DNA of 64,000 nt. It comes from Treponema bryantii. GTDB lineage: Bacteria; Spirochaetota; Spirochaetia; Treponematales; Treponemataceae. The translations under genes and the position numbers were made by a program. The stretch lies in contig NZ_AP025286.1 in NCBI RefSeq assembly GCF_036492245.1, positions 1,798,001 to 1,862,000 of the forward strand, written 5' to 3'. Shown here piece after piece: positions 55,040 through 64,000 of this stretch; positions within the stretch are counted from its first letter, which is position 1, and every line of letters starts with the position of its first letter. Under the pieces are notes generated by a model. The model ran no database searches. It was given only the letters and a program-made list of their open reading frames with translations, and had not been told where the DNA came from.

Positions 55040-55255
55040 ATGCAAGTAGATTACAGTAGGCTTTGGACACGTCTTAAAGACAAAGAAATTAAAAATAAAA
55101 CTGACCTCATCCCGATGGCTGGGATTTCTACGAACATTTTAGCTAAACTCAATAAAGACGAATATATCTCTATGGATAATCTCCATAAAATATGTACTGT
55201 TATGGACTGTGATATTGGAGATATTGCGACTTTTAATGAAAAAATAATACAGTGA
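55040..55255 (+). CDS. Small Cro/C1-type HTH protein
   Basis: 71 residues of the HTH_26 type: KNKTDLIPMAGISTNILAKLNKDEYISMDNLHKICTVMDCDIGDI. Such short regulators accompany restriction-modification and other defence genes. No Shine-Dalgarno; TATAAT ends 11 nt upstream. It opens the island and may have controlled the now broken helicase/restriction gene directly downstream. Confidence 0.7.
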   Translation: MQVDYSRLWTRLKDKEIKNKTDLIPMAGISTNILAKLNKDEYISMDNLHKICTVMDCDIGDIATFNEKIIQ

Positions 55256-55291
55256 CGTTTTTTGGCACTTATGATTGGTAACATGATTTGA

Positions 55292-55696
55292 GGAAAAAAA
55301 GAACTTTCTGAAGAAGAAAAGGAAATCAAATCAAAGCGTAAACTTATTCAAGAAAAACTTATTAAGTTTGCAACACGTATTCCTGTATTTATGTATTTGA
55401 GTGATTACCGTGAATACTCTTTGAAAGATGTTATTCAGCAGCTGCAACCAGCTTTGTTTAAGAAGGTAACGGGTTTAACTGTAAAAGATTTTAATCTTCT
55501 GGTTAGTTTGAATGTATTTAATGAAGCTTTGATGAATGATGCCGTTTATAAGTTCAAACGTTACGAGGATGGAAGCCTTGTTAATACTGGTATTAACAGA
55601 CATGAAGGTGAAAAAGTTGGTTTGTATAATACTGTATTAACTGCTGAAGATTATGAACTTTTGGCTAAGCAGCAACAGGAAAGTATGAGAAATTAA
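55292..55696 (+). pseudogene. C-terminal remnant of a restriction/helicase-type protein
   Basis: The frame opens after TGA at 55289 with no start codon for about 30 codons (ELSEEEKEIKSKRK...); the first ATG is at 55391. The end (FMYLSDYREYSLKDVIQQL, LTVKDFNLLVSLNVFNEALM, YKFKRYEDGSL) resembles what I recall of the end of large DEAD/DEAH helicases of restriction systems. The helicase and nuclease parts are absent, so this is a 3' scrap left by a deletion. Identification is from memory of the family and not certain. Confidence 0.5.
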
Positions 55697-55718
55697 TTAA
55701 GAGGCAATAAGAAAAATA

Positions 55719-57143
55719 ATGAAAAGTTATGATTTAAAACCAACAAATGAAAATATATTAGAAACATTAAAAAATGATCGTATTAGAAGACGTCTTTATT
55801 TAATTAATTTTTTGAAATTTCTTGATATTGTTAATACAAATGCAACAATTTCCTTAGATGGTGAATGGGGATCTGGAAAAACATTTTTTATTAAACAAAT
55901 TATTTATGTATTATTAAATACAAATATATTTATAGAAAATGAAAATATGGAAGCAAATAGAGAAGAACTCGAAAAATATCTTGGTAAAGATATAATGTAT
56001 GATAGAACATTTCTTCCAGTATATTACAATGCTTGGAAAAATGATAATTTGATGGATCCTTTATTATCTGTTATTAGAGAAATTATAAACTCATATTCAT
56101 CAACAAAGAAATTTACCGGTAATACTGATGTAATATCAGGAATTAAAAGTATTGCAAAAGATATAATTAGTTCATTTGAATTACATATACCATTACCTAA
56201 TAAAGAAAACCCTGCTAATCCTGGTTCTATTGATATTTCTGGCGAAAACTTATCAAATGTTATTGATTCTTTAGACCACCTTAAAAAGAAAAACTATTTA
56301 GAACAACTTGAAGAAGAAGATGTTTTACAAGAAAAAATTAATCAATTATTTAATCAAATATGTGAAGAGAAAGGTGATAGAATCATAGTCTTTATTGATG
56401 AATTAGATAGATGTAAACCAACGTTTGCAATCAATTTACTTGAAAGAATTAAGCATTATTTTGATAACGAAAAAATTACATTTGTATTTTCAACTAATAT
56501 TATAGAATTGCAAAATACTATTAAGAATTATTATGGAAATAATTTTGATGCTGAAAACTATTTAGATAAATTTTTTAATTTTAGATTTCAGCTTCCTACA
56601 ATAGATATAAATGAATATTTGCAATTTTTAGGAGAAACACTTAACACTTCATATGAATCTACCCAATTATTATTTATTATGGAACATTTTAAATTTTCAA
56701 TGAGAAATATTAATCATTATCTACAGACCTATGATATTGTATCAAGATTATTTAAATCATATAACAATATTACTTCAGATTATGGATTACAATTTTGTTC
56801 TGATTGTATTATTCCAATTCTTGTTTATTTATATCTCTTTGATAAAAAACGTTATAAGAATTTTTTAATGGGTAACGAAGAAGAATTTTTCATAAGTCTT
56901 ATGTTATGTAAAATAAATGATACATATATTAAAGATTTTGTTTTTCTTACTTCATCATTGTCCGGCTCAGAAACTAGAGAAAAAGGTAGCCTAAGGGCTA
57001 TTTACAATCTAATTTTTTCACAAGAAAATTATGATACCTTTTTTGCAAAGGCAATATCTACAAAATACAAATTTGTACCAAAAATAAAAAATATATTGGA
57101 ATCATGTATGTCTTGTTTATTTGATGTCTCTTTATTTAATTAA
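55719..57143 (+). CDS. KAP-family P-loop NTPase
   Basis: 474 residues. LDGEWGSGKTFF (48-55 Walker A) and IIVFIDELDRCKPTFAINLLERIKHYF (Walker B with the LDRC... stretch), followed by FVFSTNIIELQNTI, are the KAP signature. The rest is Asn/Ile/Lys-rich and without a second known domain. KAP NTPases occur in phage-defence contexts, and this one lies beside a DUF262 protein and Fic. Base composition and codon use (ATT, TTA, AAT rich) differ sharply from the transporter genes, suggesting acquisition by transfer. Role unproven. Confidence 0.75.
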   Translation: MKSYDLKPTNENILETLKNDRIRRRLYLINFLKFLDIVNTNATISLDGEWGSGKTFFIKQIIYVLLNTNIFIENENMEANREELEKYLGKDIMYDRTFLPVYYNAWKNDNLMDPLLSVIREIINSYSSTKKFTGNTDVISGIKSIAKDIISSFELHIPLPNKENPANPGSIDISGENLSNVIDSLDHLKKKNYLEQLEEEDVLQEKINQLFNQICEEKGDRIIVFIDELDRCKPTFAINLLERIKHYFDNEKITFVFSTNIIELQNTIKNYYGNNFDAENYLDKFFNFRFQLPTIDINEYLQFLGETLNTSYESTQLLFIMEHFKFSMRNINHYLQTYDIVSRLFKSYNNITSDYGLQFCSDCIIPILVYLYLFDKKRYKNFLMGNEEEFFISLMLCKINDTYIKDFVFLTSSLSGSETREKGSLRAIYNLIFSQENYDTFFAKAISTKYKFVPKIKNILESCMSCLFDVSLFN

Positions 57144-57164
57144 ATATATATTGAAATATTTAAT

Positions 57165-57241
57165 AATAGCAAAAGTAAATTGTGCAAGATATTGAAGAGA
57201 AATTAGAGATAAATGAACAAGCGAATAATATAAGAAATTAA
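57165..57241 (+). pseudogene. Possible HsdS-type remnant
   Basis: From about 57180 an open frame gives QDIEEKLEINEQANNIRN and stops at 57241. The EKLEINEQ pattern resembles the coiled-coil end of type I specificity subunits (EKIELNKQIN). Only about 20 codons remain, so this is suggestive only. Confidence 0.2.
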
Positions 57242-59335
57242 TTATTTTTTTATATCAGTACTGCAAGCACTATATACAAAATCACTTTGTTCGATTTCAT
57301 AATAATCCAATAATTGAGAAATTATTTTTATCAATTTTGGAGAATTATAATTATGACTGATATATATTTCTGTACCTTCAATCTGCGTATCTTCGTTTAC
57401 TTGATTTCTATCATATGAAAAGCTTGCATATTTACCTTCAACAAGATGTACATTTTCTTTTGCGAGTGTTTCTATAATTGTGCTGTCTAAATCATATAAA
57501 CGTTTACTCAGCGAAATAAGCATTGAAGCGAAAGAATTACAATTAACTTTTTCACCTTGTAAAATATAATAATCAGGACGCTTATATTCAGCATTATCTG
57601 GATTATCACAACTATATTCTTTATAGCCAGGAGAATCAAAAGATATCTTGTTTTTTGGATTCTCAATTGGAAATAATTGTAAAATCATATCAGCAAGAAT
57701 ATTTGCTCTATTAAGAATAGTATTAATATTCCATTCTTTACAATCATTTACATCTTTATAAAGAACAACAACTTTAGTATTTTTACTATCCAATAATTCA
57801 AGCTTCTCTGTAAAAGGGCGATCTCCCAATTCACTGTTATAACCAGTTAATGTTAAATTGCCTAATGTGTGTTGATATTTTTCTTTATCGAACTCCCAGT
57901 TTGAACCAAGCATCTTTTGCCATTCTTCAGAAAGATTTTTGTTTTGTGGTAAAATGTGTTCGATAGTAAGATTACCAGTTTCGATTTCTAACGATTCTTT
58001 TCCTTGATTTTCAATACTAGAAAGTAAATATTTACATAATGCATTTTTACGATAAAGATTATTATCAATTAATGCCTGCTTAAATATTGTATCATTTCTA
58101 ATCGCATCGTTTGTAGACAATTGCAACATAAATGAAACTATAGAATCATAGTAATTTTCTTTATTTGCAGCATTTGAAAAAATACGGGTATATAATGTTT
58201 TATATAAACCGCGTAAAGAATTAGAAGCTACATCACAAATTAAACGACGGATGCTATAACTTAATAAGAATGATAATACTTTATCCAGTTCTTCTTCTGT
58301 AATAACCTTATTTTCAAAATCATCAAAAACACTAAAGAGAAATAAATATACAGTTGTTTGTTTAAGATTTCTCAAACCATCTAAAGCTTTATTTGTATAT
58401 TCATTATATTTATTTTTATCACCATAAAGGAATACATGATAAATTTTAGCATAATGAAATAATTCCTGAAGCATAGATTCATTTGTATAATTATTATCTC
58501 TAAATACTTTTTTAAAATATTCATATGCAGTTGATTCTTTAGCAAAACCATCAATTTTAAGATTCAAATAATCCTGAAAGAAATTTGGCATTTGTTTTTT
58601 ATCAATTAAATTTTCAATTTCCAACCAATAATCTTTATATAATTTTTCTTGATTTACATCTGTCATTAAAACAAAATTTCGAATTTTATCAGAAAGATTT
58701 AACGGAACTCCGGTAGAATTAATTCTTTCAAAAATTTCTTGGGCATTATCATCTGCACCTAATTTAATCTTTGCACATAATAATTTTTCAAGACCTTTAT
58801 AAATTTCTTTTACAGTAAGTCCTTTTGCTTGTTCTTCCTTTATAAGTTTTGTAAATAATTCGTAATTTATCCAAATACCTGTTGATTTATCAACTTTGTC
58901 ATATTTTTCTTCCATAAGCAAATAAAGTTGATTGTTATCACTTTCAACAGGTTTCAATTTTAATTTACTTTGTTGGGTAACATCATAAGTATCAAATTTA
59001 TCTACATTATAAAGAGCTTCATCTATTAATTCTTTTGTACCAGCTGTTTCAGCTAAATCTCTCATTGCCTTCAAAAGAAGATAGACAGTAGTAATTCTTT
59101 GCTGACCATCAATTAAAACATAATAAACAATATTATGTTCTTCTTTTAAATAAGCATAAACTACAGAGCCACAAAAATGTGTTTTATCTCTTTTATACGC
59201 TTGAACAATATCCTGAAAAAGTTTTATACATTGTTCTGAAGACCATTCATAATTTCTTTGATAAACAGGAATTGTATATTGTTTTTTATTTGGTTCTATA
59301 AAATCATTAATAATGCGGCCAGGTTCAATTTCCAT
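57242..59335 (-). CDS. DUF262/DUF1524 (GmrSD-like) defence nuclease
   Basis: About 697 residues. DUF262 at the N-terminus has TIPVYQRNYEWSSEQ and YVLIDGQQRITTVYLLL, the NTP-binding DGQQR motif. A helical middle follows, then DUF1524 with TIEHILPQN, HTLGNLTLTGYNSELGDRPF, an HNH-like nuclease core. An extra C-terminal domain (about 590-697) has no clear match. GmrSD-type enzymes cut modified phage DNA in an NTP-dependent way. ATG 59335 has AAGGTG 8 nt upstream; a GTG at 59347 is part of that site. It is convergent with the KAP gene. Confidence 0.82.
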   Translation of the reverse strand: MEIEPGRIINDFIEPNKKQYTIPVYQRNYEWSSEQCIKLFQDIVQAYKRDKTHFCGSVVYAYLKEEHNIVYYVLIDGQQRITTVYLLLKAMRDLAETAGTKELIDEALYNVDKFDTYDVTQQSKLKLKPVESDNNQLYLLMEEKYDKVDKSTGIWINYELFTKLIKEEQAKGLTVKEIYKGLEKLLCAKIKLGADDNAQEIFERINSTGVPLNLSDKIRNFVLMTDVNQEKLYKDYWLEIENLIDKKQMPNFFQDYLNLKIDGFAKESTAYEYFKKVFRDNNYTNESMLQELFHYAKIYHVFLYGDKNKYNEYTNKALDGLRNLKQTTVYLFLFSVFDDFENKVITEEELDKVLSFLLSYSIRRLICDVASNSLRGLYKTLYTRIFSNAANKENYYDSIVSFMLQLSTNDAIRNDTIFKQALIDNNLYRKNALCKYLLSSIENQGKESLEIETGNLTIEHILPQNKNLSEEWQKMLGSNWEFDKEKYQHTLGNLTLTGYNSELGDRPFTEKLELLDSKNTKVVVLYKDVNDCKEWNINTILNRANILADMILQLFPIENPKNKISFDSPGYKEYSCDNPDNAEYKRPDYYILQGEKVNCNSFASMLISLSKRLYDLDSTIIETLAKENVHLVEGKYASFSYDRNQVNEDTQIEGTEIYISHNYNSPKLIKIISQLLDYYEIEQSDFVYSACSTDIKK

Positions 59336-59771
59336 TTTTTTTAACACCTTAAAATATTAAATTTTAATAATTAAATTATATCATAAATTTATAATTATTG
59401 GTGAAAAATCAGTTTTATCAAATATTATACTATGAAAATATTTCCCAATAGTTAAAAACTATTAACCAAGGGGTAAAACATATTAACCGTCAGGAAATAC
59501 ATTATGGGCTTACACTTAAGCCATGATGATTCAGGGAAAGAGCTGCACACTGACTGTGGCGAAAGACGGTGAATATTATCCATTACCATACAGCGAGGAA
59601 ACTGTACGACAAGCGTCGAAAGGCTACGCTCTGCCTGGCGTAATTGGCATAAGGAACAGAGAGAAATTACCTGCATCTGATGAGAAAATCGGTAATTCCA
59701 ATTTTTCTTCAAACGTTTCAAAGTCTATATCATTGATGATTTTTTATATTTAATACAGTATAATTACATAG
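59336..59771. other. Intergenic segment with a non-AT-rich scrap
   Basis: 59336-59450 is AT-rich and carries the DUF262 promoter area. 59500-59690 has a distinctly higher GC content than either side and is open in several frames (for example CTLTVAKDGEYYPLPYSEE), which suggests a fragment of a foreign gene, but I do not recognise it. TATAAT at 59759-59764 ends 7 nt before the Fic start. Confidence 0.4.
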
Positions 59772-60854
59772 ATGGCTGAGAAGAATCCATATGAATTAGA
59801 TTTTGAAAAATATATTCGCAATACAGAACCTGCTAAGAAAGATAAAACCTATGCATGGACAACGGCTATAGGTTTACAGCAGGTGGATGGGCTTACTCCA
59901 TCAAAATATCTTTTTGATACTGCAAAACGAAATATTGAAGGTGAAATCACCTTTGATGAAGCAAAATCGCTTATAGATACTTATTATGAATCTAAAACAG
60001 AACGGCTCGATACTTCCGAAGAACGGACGGAAGAGGCTGATAAAGTTGCTTCCCGAATTGCACAAATAATAAGTGAAAACTCATTCAATTTTTCTCCTTC
60101 TCATTTAATTGCAATACATGGAAGATTGTTTGAAGGAATCTTTAAGTTTGCAGGAAAGCTCAGAGATTACGATATTTCAAAGCATGAATGGGTTTTAAAT
60201 GGCGATACTGTTATGTATGGTGCAGCATTTGAATTAAAGATGGCACTGGATTATGACTTTGAGCAGGAAAGAAACTTTAATTACAAGAATTTGAGTATAG
60301 AAGAAATTGTAAAACATATTACCTTCTTTGTTTCTCGTCTCTGGCAGATTCACGCTTTTGGAGAAGGAAACACAAGAACAACGGCTGTATTTACAATCAA
60401 ATATCTTCGCTCACTTGGATTTAATGTAAATAATGATATCTTTGCTGAAAATTCCTGGTATTTTAGAAATGCTTTGGTACGTGCAAATTACAACAATCTG
60501 CAGAAGGGAATACAGGAAAATCCAGAGTTTCTTGAACGATTCTTCCGAAATCTGTTGATGGGAGAGCATAATGAGCTTAAAAACAGATACTGTCATATAA
60601 AGTATTCTAAACAGGCTGAAAAGAAAGTTACTCAAAAGGTTACTGTAAACGTTACTGTAAAATTCACTGCAAATCAGAAAAAAATTCTTGAAGAAATAAA
60701 GAAGAATCAATTTGTAACGCAGGAGGAGCTTGCTGAGATTATTGGAATTACAAGAAAAAGTATAAATGAAAACATGAAGAAACTGCAAAGTATGAATATT
60801 ATTGAAAGGATAGGTGCTGATAAAAACGGTTATTGGAAAATCAGTGAACTTTAG
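59772..60854 (+). CDS. Fic/DOC-family protein with C-terminal winged helix
   Basis: 360 residues. The Fic motif reads HAFGEGNTRT (family HPFxxGNGRxxR), which keeps the catalytic histidine and the anion-binding GN but has Thr for the second glycine. The N-terminal NIEGEITFDEA segment resembles the autoinhibitory helix of class II Fic proteins, though Lys stands where Ser/Thr is usual. A winged helix (about 300-358; VTQEELAEIIGITRKSINENMKKLQ) ends the protein. Fic enzymes transfer AMP to protein hydroxyls. Fic genes often sit within type I restriction loci. No ribosome site; TATAAT at 59759 implies a leaderless mRNA. Confidence 0.85.
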   Translation: MAEKNPYELDFEKYIRNTEPAKKDKTYAWTTAIGLQQVDGLTPSKYLFDTAKRNIEGEITFDEAKSLIDTYYESKTERLDTSEERTEEADKVASRIAQIISENSFNFSPSHLIAIHGRLFEGIFKFAGKLRDYDISKHEWVLNGDTVMYGAAFELKMALDYDFEQERNFNYKNLSIEEIVKHITFFVSRLWQIHAFGEGNTRTTAVFTIKYLRSLGFNVNNDIFAENSWYFRNALVRANYNNLQKGIQENPEFLERFFRNLLMGEHNELKNRYCHIKYSKQAEKKVTQKVTVNVTVKFTANQKKILEEIKKNQFVTQEELAEIIGITRKSINENMKKLQSMNIIERIGADKNGYWKISEL

Positions 60855-60879
60855 AGTCTTAATGTGAAAGACGGAATAA

Positions 60880-60984
60880 ATAAATGTAGAAGTCATTTTT
60901 GAAGAATCAGAATTAGAAGAAAGTTCAGTGGTTCGGAATTTCCGAATTTACTTCAATCTTGAAACATCTATTAATGCATTTTAA
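60880..60984 (+). pseudogene. RhuM-like remnant
   Basis: An open stretch of 34 codons without a start encodes NVEVIFEESELEESSVVRNF and then RIYFNLE, ending at TAA 60982-60984. RhuM/virulence proteins have the same IFEEGELE..SVV..F pattern followed by YNLD. Both ends are missing. RhuM genes are frequent passengers in restriction-modification loci. Confidence 0.45.
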
Positions 60985-61066
60985 GTAAAATTGCGTTATA
61001 GTTAATAATGACAGAACTTAAAAACGTCTTAAATGAATATCTTTTATCTTTCTCAAGGAGTTCAGT

Positions 61067-61492
61067 ATGAATAAAAAATTGTGGAAATTACTTTGGTTTG
61101 GTGTGCCTCTTACAAAAGTGGTGTATGCATTTCTTGCGTATTCTAACCGTAAAGAAATTGATAATTCTTTTCAGATGGTCAGTCTCTTGATTTTAATTAT
61201 TGGACTTATAACCTGTACTTTGAGTATTCTTTTATCCAGAAAAATCTATCAGAAAAGCTTTTATGAAAACAAACTTGTAAAAAGTTTCATTGGAAGCACA
61301 AAGAATGCGGATGATTCAGCTTCTGTTTTTGTCCTTTTTACTATGCTAATTGGTCTTGCAGAAACTGCAGCTTTATTTGCTTTTGTTCAATATATTCTTA
61401 CTGGAAACTTAATTGTTGGCTGTATTTTATATGCTTTCAGCCTGACTGCCTGGGCTTTTAATTATCCTTCTGATATGAAAGAAGATGAATAG
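61067..61492 (+). CDS. Small integral membrane protein, unknown
   Basis: 141 residues with four predicted membrane helices (about 10-25, 37-58, 88-110, 114-133) and an acidic end. No family was recognised; the layout is like small membrane proteins such as ATP-synthase-associated or DUF families of four helices. AAGGAG lies 6-7 nt before the ATG. It follows a gap of about 80 bases after the RhuM scrap, and its base composition is again like the core genes, so the island probably ends before it. Confidence 0.65.
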   Translation: MNKKLWKLLWFGVPLTKVVYAFLAYSNRKEIDNSFQMVSLLILIIGLITCTLSILLSRKIYQKSFYENKLVKSFIGSTKNADDSASVFVLFTMLIGLAETAALFAFVQYILTGNLIVGCILYAFSLTAWAFNYPSDMKEDE

Positions 61493-61515
61493 TGATACGC
61501 AGTGAGCAAACTGCC

Positions 61516-61603
61516 CGGGGGTTTTAGGGGGCAGAGCCCCCTAGGAGAAGGGGTAGCGGAAAACGCCGCAGGCGGTTGGAGCGAGGGGAAGGCTTTCCCC
61601 TTA
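61516..61603. repeat. R4 composite repeat, intact form
   Basis: GGGTTTTAGGGGGCAGAGCC...CCTAGGAGAAGGGGTA (hairpin AGGGGGC/GCCCCCT) is followed by GCGGAAAACGCCGC and GAGCGAGGGGAAGGCTTTCCCC. The outer parts match, in reverse, the two ends of the repeat inside the fused transporter gene at 51735-51895; the middle differs. Confidence 0.75.
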
Positions 61604-61606
61604 TAA

Positions 61607-61635
61607 TTGAATTTTACTCATTTTTTCTATATAAT
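61607..61635 (+). promoter_or_regulatory. metG promoter
   Basis: TTGAAT (61607-61612) and TATAAT (61630-61635) are separated by exactly 17 bp. The leader of about 28 nt contains AGGGGA before the ATG at 61670. Confidence 0.7.
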
Positions 61636-61669
61636 GATTTAATTATTTTCGATTTATTCAGGGGAAAAA

Positions 61670-63988
61670 ATGAACAGACGACTTATCACAGCAGCTTTAC
61701 CATACGTAAATAATATTCCACATCTGGGAAATATCATTCAGTCTCTTTCGGGAGATGTTTTTGCACGATTCTGTCGTAACCGCGGGTATGATACTCTTTA
61801 CATTTGCGGTGTTGATGAATACGGTACTGCAACTGAAACTAAGGCGCTTGAGGAGAAGACTGAGCCTCGCGCGCTGTGTGATCACTACTATGGCGAGCAC
61901 ACAAAAATCTATGAATGGTTCCACATCAATTTTGATAAATTCGGACGCACTTCGAACGAGCAGTGTACTGAAATTACACAGGCTCTTTTTAATGATCTGG
62001 ACAAGGCCGGCCTGATTCACGAGCATGTAAACAAGCAGCTTTTCTGTCCTCACTGTAATATGTTCCTTGCTGACCGCTATGTTGACGGAACTTGTCCTAA
62101 GTGCGGTTATGAAAAGGCTCGCGGTGACCAGTGTGATAAATGTGGTTCGCTGCTTGATCCTATCGAACTTAAAGAGCCTCGCTGCCACACCTGTGGTTCA
62201 ACTCCTGAGGTTCGTGAAACAAAGCATTTGTATATTGACCTTCCTGCTATGAGCGAAAAACTCAATGCATGGATGGATAAAGCTAGTGTTGAAGGACGCT
62301 GGTCTGATAATGCTATCAATATGACTAAGGCATGGATCCGCGACGGTCTTCAGGAACGTGCTATTACCCGTGACCTTAAGTGGGGTATTCCGGTTCCAAA
62401 GGCTGGTTATGAAAATAAGGTATTCTATGTCTGGTTCAATGCGCCAATCGGATATCTTTCCATAACAAAGCAGTTGGCTGATGAGCTTGTAAAGGCTGGT
62501 AAACAGAGTTTTGACTGGAAGAGCTGGTGGCTGCCTTCGGAGTCCGAAGAGGCTAAGGGTAAGGAAAAGGTTGATTTATTCCAGTTTATCGGCAAGGACA
62601 ATATTCCGTTCCACACTGTTGTATTCCCTTGTACTATGCTCGGTTCTCCTCACGACTGGACTAAGCTTCACCACATGTCTTCTACTGAGTTCCTTAATTA
62701 TGAGGATGGAAAGTTCTCTAAGAGTCTGGGAATTGGTGTATTTGGTTCTGATGCTATTGAGAGCGGAATTCCTGCTGATGCATGGCGTTTCTATATTTTC
62801 TATAACCGCCCTGAAAAGCAGGACTACCAGTTTACCTGGAAAGACTTTATGGAAAAACTCAACGGCGAGCTGATTGGTAACTTGGGTAACCTTGTAAACC
62901 GCACTCTGCTGTTTGTTACAAAATATTATGATGGAAAGATTCCTGACGCTCCTGTTGATGAAGAGCTCTGGAAGCAGGTTCGCGAGCTTGAGGCTAAGGC
63001 AACTGAAAGTCTCGAGTGGGCTGATCTGAAAGATGCATTCCACACTATGTTTGACATTGCTGATATCTGTAATAAGAAGTTCCAGGCAACTGAGCCTTGG
63101 AAGGCACGTACAGAAAACCCTAGCGTTGCTGAAAGCCTTATCCATAACCTCTGTTATGTTATTAAGGATTTGATGATTATGATGAATCCTTATATGCCTC
63201 AGTACACTCAGAAGATTATGAGTTACTTCGGCAAGTCTATTCAGGAAAGCAAGGTTGGAATGGAAACAAAGCCTGGTTATACATGGGCTGATTTAGGAGT
63301 GACTGAAGGTTTGAGCATCGTTGGTCCAACTGAAGTTTACTTTAAGCCAATGGATCAGAAGACTATGCTTGCATTCCGTGAGAAGTTTGGCGGTAAGCAG
63401 AATAAGGATGCCGCAAAGGGCGAGGGCAAAAAAGAAAAGAAAGCTGATAAGAAGAAGGCTGAGCCGGTTGTACTTCCTGTTGACCAGCAGGCTGATTTCT
63501 TCAACAAGAATATTGAATTGACTGTTGCAAAGATTGTTGATGTAAAGCCTAATCCGGAAGGAGAAAAGCTTTATATTGAAACTCTTGATGATGGAAGCGG
63601 AACTCCTAGAACTATTCAGTCGGGCCTCCGCATGTACCTCAAAGAGAGTGACCTTCTTGGTAAGCATGTAATTATTGCTGCTAACCTTGCACCTCGTACA
63701 ATGCGTGGTGTTGAAAGCCGCGGTATGCTTCTGGCTGGTGACTATAAAGATGCTGATGGCAAGGACTGCGTAGAAGTTCTTGATGCCAGCTGGGCAGCTC
63801 CTGGAACTAAGGTTGTTCTTGAGGGCGCTGATGTAAATGCTACAAAGAAAGAGCAGATTACAGGCGATGAGTTCTTTGCAGTTCAGATTGCAGCTAAAGA
63901 CGGCGTAGTTCAGATTGCCGGAAAGAAGCTGCTTGCTGATGGAAAAGAAATTAAGACTGAGAAAGCACTTAATAGTGAAATTGGGTAA
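61670..63988 (+). CDS. metG: Methionyl-tRNA synthetase
   Basis: 772 residues. ALPYVNNIPHLGNI is the HIGH region, FCPHCNMFLADRYVDGTCPKCG and QCDKCGS...CHTCGS are two zinc knuckles in the connective insert, and DGKFSKSLGIGVF is the KMSKS loop (KFSKS). After an Ala/Lys-rich hinge (about 575-605) comes a C-terminal OB-fold tRNA-binding domain (about 610-720; TVAKIVDVKPNPEGEKLYIETLD, NLAPRTMRGVESRGMLLAG). It charges tRNA-Met in the cytosol. The C-terminus has a further 40 residues. Normal housekeeping gene with its own promoter. Confidence 0.96.
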   Translation: MNRRLITAALPYVNNIPHLGNIIQSLSGDVFARFCRNRGYDTLYICGVDEYGTATETKALEEKTEPRALCDHYYGEHTKIYEWFHINFDKFGRTSNEQCTEITQALFNDLDKAGLIHEHVNKQLFCPHCNMFLADRYVDGTCPKCGYEKARGDQCDKCGSLLDPIELKEPRCHTCGSTPEVRETKHLYIDLPAMSEKLNAWMDKASVEGRWSDNAINMTKAWIRDGLQERAITRDLKWGIPVPKAGYENKVFYVWFNAPIGYLSITKQLADELVKAGKQSFDWKSWWLPSESEEAKGKEKVDLFQFIGKDNIPFHTVVFPCTMLGSPHDWTKLHHMSSTEFLNYEDGKFSKSLGIGVFGSDAIESGIPADAWRFYIFYNRPEKQDYQFTWKDFMEKLNGELIGNLGNLVNRTLLFVTKYYDGKIPDAPVDEELWKQVRELEAKATESLEWADLKDAFHTMFDIADICNKKFQATEPWKARTENPSVAESLIHNLCYVIKDLMIMMNPYMPQYTQKIMSYFGKSIQESKVGMETKPGYTWADLGVTEGLSIVGPTEVYFKPMDQKTMLAFREKFGGKQNKDAAKGEGKKEKKADKKKAEPVVLPVDQQADFFNKNIELTVAKIVDVKPNPEGEKLYIETLDDGSGTPRTIQSGLRMYLKESDLLGKHVIIAANLAPRTMRGVESRGMLLAGDYKDADGKDCVEVLDASWAAPGTKVVLEGADVNATKKEQITGDEFFAVQIAAKDGVVQIAGKKLLADGKEIKTEKALNSEIG

Positions 63989-64000
63989 AATCCGTCATCC

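Overview
The window reads as chromosome of a low-GC, anaerobic, saccharolytic spirochaete, most likely a gut or rumen Treponema. This is inferred from gene content: an rnf cluster, a ferredoxin-dependent 2-oxoacid oxidoreductase, five ABC uptake loci with many solute-binding lipoproteins, an OmpA-type envelope protein and YesM/YesN two-component control. No rRNA, tRNA, CRISPR array or intact insertion sequence was seen.

Layout. 1-1345: end of an rnf operon (rnfE fragment, rnfA, rnfB) whose RnfA lacks the usual cysteines and whose RnfB lacks its first Fe-S domain. 1439-3439: a GH57-like protein with apparently missing catalytic residues. 3429-6366 (minus): diaminobutyrate aminotransferase and decarboxylase, divergent from a LUD protein, an OmpA lipoprotein-like protein and an HD hydrolase (6544-9255). 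The divergent promoter region carries a mirror-image 25-bp element. 9467-12874: a four-subunit VOR-type 2-oxoacid:ferredoxin oxidoreductase with an XRE-cupin regulator. 12871-18783 (minus): REC-GGDEF-EAL protein, Hpt, hybrid histidine kinase and an orphan sugar-binding lipoprotein in one operon. 18932-20578: acyl-CoA ligase. 20692-26515: an Opp/Dpp operon whose binding protein looks circularly permuted. 26723-29060: second XRE-cupin regulator and a MACS-type acyl-CoA ligase.

29161-41854: a DUF3237 protein, YesM/YesN, an Lpl-type sugar ABC transporter, esterase, NIF3 protein, P-loop kinase, GH13 phosphorylase and SGNH esterase, facing a carboxylesterase lipoprotein (minus, 41851-43461). 43632-47634: Ugp-type sugar transporter. 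47715-53703: a second Opp system in which permease and ATPase are fused through a linker coded by repeat DNA. 53713-54586 (minus): DUF2812/PadR pair. 55040-60984: AT-rich defence island with a KAP NTPase, a DUF262/DUF1524 nuclease-like protein, Fic, and scraps of restriction-type genes. 61067-63988: small membrane protein and metG.

How it fits together. The VOR enzyme, the two acyl-CoA ligases and the two XRE-cupin regulators share an upstream box (TTTAATNATACTAAA) found before all three transcription units, so they look like one regulon handling branched-chain or aryl 2-oxo acids and their acyl-CoAs. Several palindromic repeat families are scattered between genes, and two have entered reading frames. 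Many genes here have a TATAAT-like -10 so close to the ATG, with no Shine-Dalgarno, that leaderless transcripts are likely.
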